This document shows, piece by piece, positions 1 through 6,164 of a stretch of DNA of 6,915 nucleotides. The notes under the pieces are model-generated. The model worked only from the letters and a program-made list of their open reading frames with translations, had not been told where the DNA came from and made no database searches. Position 1 is the first letter of the stretch. The number at the start of each line of letters is the position of its first letter. A program made the position numbers and the translations under genes. The stretch is from NCBI GenBank assembly GCA_016198545.1, contig JACQIJ010000041.1, forward strand, positions 1 to 6,915, read 5' to 3'. The DNA is from Pseudomonadota bacterium. Its GTDB lineage: Bacteria > Pseudomonadota > Alphaproteobacteria > Micavibrionales > Micavibrionaceae.

Positions 1-1
1 C

Positions 2-8
2 AGGAAGG
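2..8 (+). promoter_or_regulatory. Ribosome binding site for the first S41 protease
   Basis: AGGAAGG is a good Shine-Dalgarno match ending 9 nt before the ATG at 18. It supports this as the true start even though the window begins only 17 bases upstream. The promoter of the operon must lie outside the window. Confidence 0.7.
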
Positions 9-17
9 TCATCGGCC

Positions 18-1547
18 ATGAAAAAACATGCTGCCCCTCTGGGCGGGATTCGCAGGGAATTTAGCGCCGTTATTCTGTCTGGCCTTGCGCTGCTGACAGG
101 CACGACGGGCTGTGCCCTGTTTACGCACCCCCCCATCGATCCCGAGATTCAAAAAGCAAGCGATGAATTCGTCCGCGCGCTTTACACCATTAGACAGCAA
201 GGAATTGGAAACCACGACTACAAAGAACTCACCCAACGCGCGATTCATGGGATGATGACTTCGCTGGATCCCCACTCCGATTATATGGAGCCTGAAGCGT
301 TTAATAAGGAAATGGAGAGTATCTCCGGACAGTTTGGCGGAATAGGCATAGCGATACAGCTTAACAGCGAAAAAAAAGTTGAAGTCCATGACGTTTATGA
401 AGACAGCCCCGCAGCGCAAGCCGGACTTCAGCCCGGCGATTTGATTATAAAAGTAGACGGAACGGATATAGAACCGGACGGACTCGAGCAAAGCGCAAAA
501 TTGCTGCACGGAAATCCCGACACGAGCGTCAAAATAGTATTCACCCGCAAGGGAGAGGAAAAACCTCTTGAAACCACCGTGCTTAGAAAACTCGTGGAGC
601 CTGGCTATGTAACTGTAAAAACCATAGACACGCCGCAGGGAAAGATAGGGTATATAGGCCTCCCCACCTACAACAGCGAATTAATTGCGGCGCAAATGAG
701 CAAAGCGATAGAGCATCTTGAAAACGACCCTTCCGGCGCGCCTTTCGCATATATTGTAAACGAAAGAGACAACCTCGGAGGCCTTCTTGATCAGGCAGCC
801 AAGGTTTTGGCCTTATTTATCGATCCGCCGGAAAAAAAATTGGAATCGATCACCCTTGTATCCGTCGAAAAGCAAGGTGAAAAAACGGTATATGTAGCAA
901 CCCATGAAACGGATACGGATGGAACGCCTCTTGCGGACAAAGTCGGACAGGATGACGCAGATGGAAGTACTGTGTATTTTTTTCCCGCGAAAGACCTTAT
1001 AAAAGGAAAGCCGCTGGTCGTTCTGGCGAATGGATACTCCGCTTCCGCTTCGGAAATATTCGCCGGAACCTTGCAGGATCTGCGGCGCGCCGCGATTATC
1101 GGCACGCGTACATACGGCAAAGGATCCGTGCAGTCCATCATCCGGCTGAGCAACAGTCCGGGAAGCGGCGCATTAAGGCTGACCACGGCCCTGTACAAGA
1201 CAAACAGCGGCCTTACGCCGCAGGGCAATGGCATCTCTCCGGATATAAAGGTTATCGAACCAAAAGAGTTGGACAGCCAGAGTGACCCGAAAGAAATGTC
1301 CCATAGCAATATGCTGAGACCCGCTGAAAATGAAGTCCGGCCCGCCGAAGTAAAAGATCAGAAAGTCTGCGAGACGAAACCCGAGGCTCTGTCGAAGGCC
1401 GGAGAATCCTTCAGGGCAAAAGTTACGGACAGAAAAGAGAATAAGAAATATGAAATAGTGGATCCGTTCATTGCCTGCGCGGTCGATTTTCTGACCCGCA
1501 CTGAAACGTTGACAACGACAAAACCATTTTCTGCCCCTACGCCGTAA
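18..1547 (+). CDS. S41 carboxy-terminal processing peptidase (CtpA-like), probable lipoprotein, paralogue 1 of 3
   Basis: This is a 509-residue serine protease of family S41, which cleaves exported proteins near their C-termini. The start ATG has AGGAAGG at 2-8, nine bases upstream. Residues 1-32 form a signal sequence ending in TGTTGC. Cys32 could be lipidated, although Thr at -3 is atypical for a lipobox. Residues about 46-95 are the helical cap, ending in LDPHSDYM (83-90). A PDZ domain follows at about 101-190, with FGGIGIAI and SPAAQAGLQPGD. The protease core has YSASASE with catalytic Ser343, then Lys368 and Gln372 in YGKGSVQ; this is the 25 and +4 spacing of the family. The usual DLRNNxGG motif is altered to NERDNLGG (248-255). 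A segment of about 35 extra residues lies between that motif and the catalytic Ser. The tail holds Cys451 and Cys487. It is followed 14 nt later by paralogue 2, so the two are probably cotranscribed. Family assignment is firm; substrate and lipidation are inferred. Confidence 0.94.
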   Translation: MKKHAAPLGGIRREFSAVILSGLALLTGTTGCALFTHPPIDPEIQKASDEFVRALYTIRQQGIGNHDYKELTQRAIHGMMTSLDPHSDYMEPEAFNKEMESISGQFGGIGIAIQLNSEKKVEVHDVYEDSPAAQAGLQPGDLIIKVDGTDIEPDGLEQSAKLLHGNPDTSVKIVFTRKGEEKPLETTVLRKLVEPGYVTVKTIDTPQGKIGYIGLPTYNSELIAAQMSKAIEHLENDPSGAPFAYIVNERDNLGGLLDQAAKVLALFIDPPEKKLESITLVSVEKQGEKTVYVATHETDTDGTPLADKVGQDDADGSTVYFFPAKDLIKGKPLVVLANGYSASASEIFAGTLQDLRRAAIIGTRTYGKGSVQSIIRLSNSPGSGALRLTTALYKTNSGLTPQGNGISPDIKVIEPKELDSQSDPKEMSHSNMLRPAENEVRPAEVKDQKVCETKPEALSKAGESFRAKVTDRKENKKYEIVDPFIACAVDFLTRTETLTTTKPFSAPTP

Positions 1548-1550
1548 TTT

Positions 1551-1556
1551 AAGGAG
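1551..1556 (+). promoter_or_regulatory. Ribosome binding site for the second S41 protease
   Basis: AAGGAG lies in the 14-nt gap after the first protease stop codon and ends 5 nt before the ATG at 1562. It gives the second gene its own strong initiation signal inside what looks like one transcript. Confidence 0.8.
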
Positions 1557-1561
1557 AAACA

Positions 1562-3196
1562 ATGAAAAAAATATTTGTATCAATGGTTTTAGCCGGGCTG
1601 ACCGCAAACATTTCCCCTTTTTTTGCCGACGTTGCCGGCGCGCAGAAGATAAGCGAGCTCCCGCCCCAGGCGGCGCAGGAGATAAAAGAACCTCTCTACT
1701 TCTCACCTAAAAACGACATGCCGGAAGACGCTAAAAAGCTCATAAGGGAACTGAACGCCTTTGGCCTGGCCTTCCAGCACATCAAGGAAAAGGCCGTCGC
1801 CCCGCATGACTATGAAGAAATGCGCATCAAAGCCCTGCGCTATATTCTCAAAGAATTTGATCCCCATTCCGAATATCTGACGCCCGAGGAATACAAAGCC
1901 CAGATCAAGCATCTCGACGGGCGATTCGCCGGCATTGGCGCCGCTCTGTGGCTGGACGACAAACGTCTGACCGTAGAAAAAGTGATCGAGGACGGCCCTG
2001 CCTACAAGGCTGGAATGCAGTCCGGCGATGTCATTACGCATATTGACGGCGCGCCTGTCGACAGCGAAAAGAATCTGTCCGCGATTGTTTCCGCGTTTGA
2101 CGGAGAAGTCGGATCGCGGATCGCGGTTACCATTGCGCGCGAAAAAGGGAAAGAACCTGTATCTCTTACCCTTATACGAGATATCGTAACGCTAAACCCG
2201 GTCAGCAGCGCCACATTTGGCGAGGGGAAAAAGAAAATAGGATATGCGCGGCTTGACGCATTCACCGACGGTGCCAGCGAACATCTGCAAAAAGCATATG
2301 AAGGCATGGAAAGCGCGGAAAACCCGCCTGCAGCCTATATTCTGGACCTTCGGAATAACGGCGGCGGATCGCTGGTCGAGGCGGCAAAGACAGTTGCCTT
2401 GTTTGTCGATCCCTATGTGGACGGCAATAAAAGCGTTGGAAAACCGCTTGTTTTCGTGCGGGGCCGCGGACATAAAGAAACATTCCTGACGATTCCCAGG
2501 GTACAGGAGAACGGAACGTCAATCCCGAACCTCAGCGCCGCTCTAACGTCTGCCGGCGAAATCCACCGCGCCGTGCACGCGAAAGACATTCTGAAAGGCA
2601 AGCCTATGATCGTCCTGATAAATGGCAATACAGCTTCCGCTGCGGAAATCGTGGCGGGCGACCTGCAGATATTCCTCAGAGCCGTGCCCACAGGAACAAG
2701 AACTTTCGGCAAAGGGTCCGTACAGAGCATTATCCCGCTTACCTCATCCAGCGATGTGGATGGAGAAGAAAAAGAAGCAAACCTGGGCGCGCTGCGTCTG
2801 ACCATCGCGCTTTACCACATGGCCAACGGCATCTCACCCCAGGGCATCGGCATCATCCCCAGTATGGAAATTGCCGAAGACCTGCGCCTGCAAAACCCGA
2901 ACTCCTCAAAAGAGGCCGATTACAAAAACGCGCTCGTAGTGGATGGGCAAATAGATAATTCCGCCTCGGTAAAATCACCGGCATCATGCGCCCTGCGTCC
3001 CGGGGTGGATGAAAAAAAGGCGGCTTCCGCGGCCTTTATCGCTACAGCCACCGACTGGAAAACCGGCGCGGATTCCAAATACGTGGATACCGCGCTGGCC
3101 TGCGCCGTAGAGGCCTTGCAGGACGAGTACCGCCTGACCGAAATTAAATTCCATAATATAAAATCTACCGGTTCCGGCATAGATCTGACAAACTGA
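1562..3196 (+). CDS. S41 carboxy-terminal processing peptidase (CtpA-like), periplasmic, paralogue 2 of 3
   Basis: This 544-residue S41 protease keeps the most canonical active site of the three. The N-terminus is a Sec-type signal (MKK, then a hydrophobic stretch), with likely cleavage after Ala27 (AGA) or nearby. The helical cap runs to about residue 108 and contains FDPHSEYL (99-106). The PDZ domain is about 115-208, with FAGIGAAL and GPAYKAGMQSGD. The core has an intact DLRNNGGG (262-269), then TASAAE with catalytic Ser359, Lys384 and Gln388 in FGKGSVQ. Ninety residues separate the GG motif from Ser359, against 53 in paralogue 3, because of an insertion shared with paralogue 1 (both end in AKD-LKGKP). 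An acidic loop (SSSDVDGEEKEAN) follows IIPL. The only cysteines are Cys476 and Cys514 in the tail, likely a disulfide in the periplasm. The protein should be soluble in the periplasm and could act on the same or overlapping substrates as its neighbours; the substrates are unknown. Confidence 0.95.
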   Translation: MKKIFVSMVLAGLTANISPFFADVAGAQKISELPPQAAQEIKEPLYFSPKNDMPEDAKKLIRELNAFGLAFQHIKEKAVAPHDYEEMRIKALRYILKEFDPHSEYLTPEEYKAQIKHLDGRFAGIGAALWLDDKRLTVEKVIEDGPAYKAGMQSGDVITHIDGAPVDSEKNLSAIVSAFDGEVGSRIAVTIAREKGKEPVSLTLIRDIVTLNPVSSATFGEGKKKIGYARLDAFTDGASEHLQKAYEGMESAENPPAAYILDLRNNGGGSLVEAAKTVALFVDPYVDGNKSVGKPLVFVRGRGHKETFLTIPRVQENGTSIPNLSAALTSAGEIHRAVHAKDILKGKPMIVLINGNTASAAEIVAGDLQIFLRAVPTGTRTFGKGSVQSIIPLTSSSDVDGEEKEANLGALRLTIALYHMANGISPQGIGIIPSMEIAEDLRLQNPNSSKEADYKNALVVDGQIDNSASVKSPASCALRPGVDEKKAASAAFIATATDWKTGADSKYVDTALACAVEALQDEYRLTEIKFHNIKSTGSGIDLTN

Positions 3197-3229
3197 AAAC
3201 AGCGAACATCTGGATTCGCGACAAATTGC

Positions 3230-3259
3230 TTGACGTATTTCATCTGATAGCTTTATTAA
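3230..3259 (+). promoter_or_regulatory. Candidate sigma-70 promoter for the third S41 protease
   Basis: In the 115-nt gap between proteases 2 and 3, TTGACG (3230-3235, five of six to the -35 consensus) is followed after 18 nt by TATTAA (3254-3259, four of six to the -10). A transcript starting near 3267 would leave a leader of about 45 nt with GGGAGA just before the ATG. This could let the third gene be expressed apart from the first two. The match is by eye only. Confidence 0.4.
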
Positions 3260-3300
3260 TACCTCTCCAGCGGGTTTACGAAACTTAAAAATAAACGACA

Positions 3301-3306
3301 GGGAGA
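3301..3306 (+). promoter_or_regulatory. Ribosome binding site for the third S41 protease
   Basis: GGGAGA ends 5 nt before the ATG at 3312 and fixes that start, which also gives a complete signal peptide. Confidence 0.65.
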
Positions 3307-3311
3307 AAATA

Positions 3312-5066
3312 ATGGAATCTTACACGCCGCCGCTTCGCCGCATCAAAAAGGAATTTACCGGCATCGTGCTGGGGGGCCTCATCGCCTTCCTCGGGCAGGG
3401 CATGATGCCCGCTTACGCCGCCGACGCGCAACAGCAAAAAGCCTCTGAAAATGAGGGTGTAGATCTAACCCCTGCGGAAAAGAAAGAATTCAAGGAACAG
3501 GTGGTCCTGTTTTCCTATGTTGCAAGCGAATCATGGAAAAAAGCCATCATCGAGCATAACTTTCGTGAGCTGACTGATGCGGCAATCGAGGCCATATTAA
3601 AAGAGGCGGATCCGAACGCCAAATACCTGAATCTGGGCGGCGCGGAGCATGAAAAAAATATGTCCGTCGAAGATCAGTTCCATCAGAGCATGAAACGGCT
3701 GCAATATATGCTGTTTGAAGCCAAGACGCATGCGGCAAAAGAGGGCGTAACCATTGCGCAGCTGGCTGAAAAAGGTCTGAAGGGCATGCTTAAATGGATG
3801 GATCCACATTCCGATTACATGAACCCCAAGGAATGGAAGGGCCTTATTGAGCACCAGAACAGTTCTTTTTTTGGCGTCGGCATGGAATTGACGATGTCGG
3901 GAAAGCTGCCGAAAGTCCAGAAAGTCATAGAAGGGCAGCCTGCCGAAACGGCGGGAGTAAAAGACGGCGACCTGATTACCGCCATCGACGGCAAATCGAC
4001 AGAGGATTTGGGCGGAGATTTGGGCAAAGTAGTAGATGCCATTCGCGGCCCCAGAGGCACGGAAGTAACCCTCGACATACGGCGCCAAGAACAAAAACTG
4101 TCCATAGCCATCACGCGCGACCGCATCAATGTCGATACGGTCAAAACAAGAATGATTGAAACGGAAAAGGGACGTGTCGGCCTCATCCACATCGCGACCT
4201 TTTCAAGCATGACGCATGATCATTTTATAAATGGAACCGATAAACTTAAATCCAGTCCCGAAGGAACGCCGGATTACTACATACTCGACCTGCGTAACAA
4301 TACCGGGGGCGATCTCCGTGTAGTAGGGAAAATAGCGGATGAAATGCTTGATAAAGGGGTGATCTATAACTACGTCACCCGCAACGGCGAAAGGGTTACG
4401 GAGGCCAACAACGGCGACAGGCTTGAGGGCAAACCCCTGATTGTTCTTACAAACAATTTTTCCGCCTCGGCATCGGAAATTCTTTCCGGCGCACTTAAGG
4501 ATAACGGCCGGGCGATTGTCATGAACGATCATGAAACGACTTTCGGGAAAGGAACGGGGCAAGAGGTCATTCCGTTATATAACGCAACCGCCGGAATGAA
4601 GCTGACCACATTTTATTTCGCGACGCCGGCGGGGTCTCCGCACAGGCACGGCATAAAGCCTGATATTAAAGTCGATCTGAGCGAAACGGCAAAGCCGAAG
4701 CTTGTAATCCCCGCCGATACGCCGCCGGAAGAGGCGGAAAAAATGAAAAAAGCCTTTGAGAAAAACCAGACCTTGTCGGAAATGACGCAAGAACACACCT
4801 TGCCGATCAATGAAAAATTGCTCCGCCACGATAAGGATCCGGCACAGACCTGCACGGTCAGGGAAGATGCGCCGGACGCGCATTATACAATCGCCCTCAA
4901 GGACATCAAAACAGCGCATCATCAGGGCGATCCCGATACGGCTTTCGTGGACGAAACACTCGCCTGCGCAATTGAAAAGATCTTGGGCATATCGGAGCGT
5001 TCGACGCTGAAGCCATACGTAAAACAGGTGCAAGGGACCTCCCCCGCTTCCACGCCGAGCCCCTGA
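3312..5066 (+). CDS. S41 carboxy-terminal processing peptidase with duplicated N-terminal helical cap, paralogue 3 of 3
   Basis: This 584-residue S41 protease is exported by a signal peptide with PAYA cleavage after Ala36. Its basic leader (PLRRIKKEF) resembles that of paralogue 1 (PLGGIRREF). The helical cap appears twice: a diverged copy at about 67-114 with ADPNAKYL (99-106) and a canonical copy at about 130-177 with MDPHSDYM (163-170). The PDZ domain is about 183-270, with FFGVGMEL and QPAETAGVKDGD. The core has DLRNNTGG (326-333), then FSASASE with catalytic Ser386, and Lys413 and Gln417 in FGKGTGQ. Ser to Lys is 27 residues rather than the 25 seen in the neighbours, through a small insertion around NDHETT, and the usual Val in KGTVQ is Gly. 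The long linker at about 458-505 is charged and probably helical. Cys514 and Cys552 are the only cysteines. The protein is probably periplasmic and active. It branches apart from paralogues 1 and 2, whose extra core insertion it lacks. Confidence 0.95.
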   Translation: MESYTPPLRRIKKEFTGIVLGGLIAFLGQGMMPAYAADAQQQKASENEGVDLTPAEKKEFKEQVVLFSYVASESWKKAIIEHNFRELTDAAIEAILKEADPNAKYLNLGGAEHEKNMSVEDQFHQSMKRLQYMLFEAKTHAAKEGVTIAQLAEKGLKGMLKWMDPHSDYMNPKEWKGLIEHQNSSFFGVGMELTMSGKLPKVQKVIEGQPAETAGVKDGDLITAIDGKSTEDLGGDLGKVVDAIRGPRGTEVTLDIRRQEQKLSIAITRDRINVDTVKTRMIETEKGRVGLIHIATFSSMTHDHFINGTDKLKSSPEGTPDYYILDLRNNTGGDLRVVGKIADEMLDKGVIYNYVTRNGERVTEANNGDRLEGKPLIVLTNNFSASASEILSGALKDNGRAIVMNDHETTFGKGTGQEVIPLYNATAGMKLTTFYFATPAGSPHRHGIKPDIKVDLSETAKPKLVIPADTPPEEAEKMKKAFEKNQTLSEMTQEHTLPINEKLLRHDKDPAQTCTVREDAPDAHYTIALKDIKTAHHQGDPDTAFVDETLACAIEKILGISERSTLKPYVKQVQGTSPASTPSP

Positions 5067-5075
5067 CGGCAAGGT

Positions 5076-5098
5076 AAAAAAAGGCTGGAAAAAGCCTT
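5076..5098 (-). terminator. Possible intrinsic terminator reading on the minus strand
   Basis: AAGGCT (5081-5086) and AGCCTT (5093-5098) form a 6-bp stem with a 6-nt loop, flanked on the left by an A run at 5076-5082. Read on the minus strand this is a stem followed by a T tract, the shape of an intrinsic terminator. Read on the plus strand there is no T tract after the stem, so it is not a convincing end for the protease transcript. No minus-strand gene is seen nearby; it may stop antisense transcription into the third protease. Confidence 0.3.
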
Positions 5099-5114
5099 GC
5101 GGATCAGCTATTAA
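5086..5114 (+). promoter_or_regulatory. Weak candidate promoter for tRNA-Asn
   Basis: TGGAAA (5086-5091, four of six to the -35) and TATTAA (5109-5114, four of six to the -10) are 17 nt apart. They would start transcription about 15 nt upstream of the tRNA, with a GC-rich CCCGGCG discriminator as is common for stable RNA genes. Both boxes are imperfect, and the -35 overlaps the hairpin, so this is tentative. Confidence 0.25.
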
Positions 5115-5136
5115 TCCCGGCGAGACCTAACGCTGT

Positions 5137-5211
5137 TCCCTGGTAGCTCAGCGGTAGAGCAAGCGACTGTTAATCGCTTGGTCGCAGGTTCGAATCCTGC
5201 CCAGGGAGCCA
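5137..5211 (+). tRNA. trnN: tRNA-Asn (anticodon GUU), CCA encoded
   Basis: A full cloverleaf can be folded by hand. The acceptor TCCCTGG (5137-5143) pairs with CCAGGGA (5201-5207). The D stem is GCTC/GAGC, and the anticodon stem AGCGA/TCGCT encloses the loop CTGTTAA with anticodon GTT at 5169-5171. The variable loop has 5 nt, and the T stem GCAGG/CCTGC encloses TTCGAAT. The discriminator is G5208, followed by an encoded CCA (5209-5211). All stems are perfectly paired, so the gene should be functional and read AAC and AAU codons. It separates the protease cluster from the two downstream genes. I saw no duplicate of its 3' end in the window that would mark an integrated element. Confidence 0.98.
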
Positions 5212-5310
5212 ATTTTCCTGCCCAGCTTTATAATTAGGGCCCAAATCTCTCAAACTCCGCGCCCAGCCCTGATTCATTTAAAATTAACGCCCTTCCTTTA
5301 GAATTATCGA

Positions 5311-5317
5311 AAAGGTG
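5311..5317 (+). promoter_or_regulatory. Ribosome binding site for the 260-residue protein
   Basis: AAAGGTG ends 4 nt before the ATG at 5322 and decides that start over later in-frame Met codons. Confidence 0.55.
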
Positions 5318-5321
5318 TAAG

Positions 5322-6104
5322 ATGGGCGGTAAAATTTCGTCTTCTCCAAGCTTTCAAACGGCTGCCCGCCAGGGACAATGGTCCATCGCGCTGGGCGGCA
5401 TTCCCGTCAATCTCCATCTGGAGAACAAGGGGCTGGGGCTTCTTTCTTTCGCCAATGAATGGTTCAGCGGAACAAATCACAACTATCTGGAGATAAGGGG
5501 CCCCAAGGGGGACGTTTTCAGACGCATCCAGACGCAGGAAGCCAATATGAAACCCATCGGCCGGATGCTGGCTGCAGCATACGGCAGCGAAGGAACGGAT
5601 TTCAGCAAGGATGAAATCTATCATGACGACCCTAACAGGCGTTTTCCCAATATGCTGCGCTCGGGCGACAACCCCGGACAAACAGGCACGCTTTTCACGG
5701 GCACAAAAGAACAGGTTCTGGGTCTTTATCATCAGGGACTTTCCGGCGTTCTCGAAGGCAATAATCTGGACCTGCGCTACAATGCGCTTCCCGGCGGCAA
5801 CAACGGTAACGCTTTTACGGCGGAAATCCTGCAGCATATGCAGCAGGCAGCCCTCGCAAACGGTTATGTGGTTCGTGACGACTTCCGCCCCAAAGGTAAC
5901 AATGCGGCCTTCGACAAAGACAGATTTAATTTTGCGTCGGGTCGTGAAATTTGCTTCAATTCCGAACAAGAACTTCTGGATGCGATCACCGCGCTTGAGG
6001 AAAAAGTTTCCGAACAGCATGCCGCCATAAAAATCGACGATAAAGTTGACCTCGAAACAAAAATTCCCGCCAGCGCAGCCCTCGCCTGCCCTCTGAAGCC
6101 CTGA
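5322..6104 (+). CDS. Uncharacterised 260-residue protein; possible permuted papain-like fold
   Basis: I do not recognise this family with confidence. The ATG is preceded by AAAGGTG at 5311-5317, 4 nt away, which supports the start. There is no signal peptide or membrane segment, so the product looks cytoplasmic or exported by a leaderless route. The N-terminus MGGKISSS has Gly2 and Ser6, as in eukaryotic N-myristoylation signals. Residues 52-61 (NHNYLEIRGP) form a strand with a His near its start. Residues 130-170 form a helix, then LRYNALPGGNNGNAFTAEIL (151-170). This order of His strand, then a helix with an N-x-N-[SA]-F motif, recalls circularly permuted NlpC/P60-like or LRAT-like papain folds, but no Cys sits at the expected nucleophile site. 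Cys211 and Cys256 are the only cysteines. Residues about 214-232 look helical. The next gene follows closely in the same reading frame after a stop. The gene itself is well supported; the fold is a weak guess. Confidence 0.85.
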   Translation: MGGKISSSPSFQTAARQGQWSIALGGIPVNLHLENKGLGLLSFANEWFSGTNHNYLEIRGPKGDVFRRIQTQEANMKPIGRMLAAAYGSEGTDFSKDEIYHDDPNRRFPNMLRSGDNPGQTGTLFTGTKEQVLGLYHQGLSGVLEGNNLDLRYNALPGGNNGNAFTAEILQHMQQAALANGYVVRDDFRPKGNNAAFDKDRFNFASGREICFNSEQELLDAITALEEKVSEQHAAIKIDDKVDLETKIPASAALACPLKP

Positions 6105-6164
6105 TTTTCAGAGCAATACCGGCTTGATAATGACAGGCCCGTGGTGTATTCAGACGTATACGGC

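Noticed and set aside
9..509. Minus-strand open frame of 166 codons over the start of the first protease
   Set aside because: It overlaps conserved cap and PDZ codons of a real gene and shows no family signature.
3202..3219. GCGAA/TTCGC hairpin after the second protease as a terminator
   Set aside because: The stem has only 5 bp with an 8-nt loop and no T tract follows.
5137..5211. tRNA-Asn as an integration site for a mobile element
   Set aside because: No integrase gene and no repeat of the tRNA 3' end is present in the window.
5229..5234. Perfect TATAAT just after tRNA-Asn as a promoter for the 260-residue protein
   Set aside because: The -35 position falls in the tRNA 3' end (GAGCCA) and matches poorly, so I cannot support a promoter from the -10 box alone.
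5277..5304. TTTAAA, 16 nt, TAGAAT as a promoter for the 260-residue protein
   Set aside because: The transcript would start at about the ribosome binding site, leaving almost no leader, and the -35 is weak.
5304..6020. Long open frame on the minus strand (238 codons) opposite the 260-residue protein
   Set aside because: It lies antisense to a gene with its own ribosome binding site, has no recognisable family features, and is likely a by-product of codon bias.
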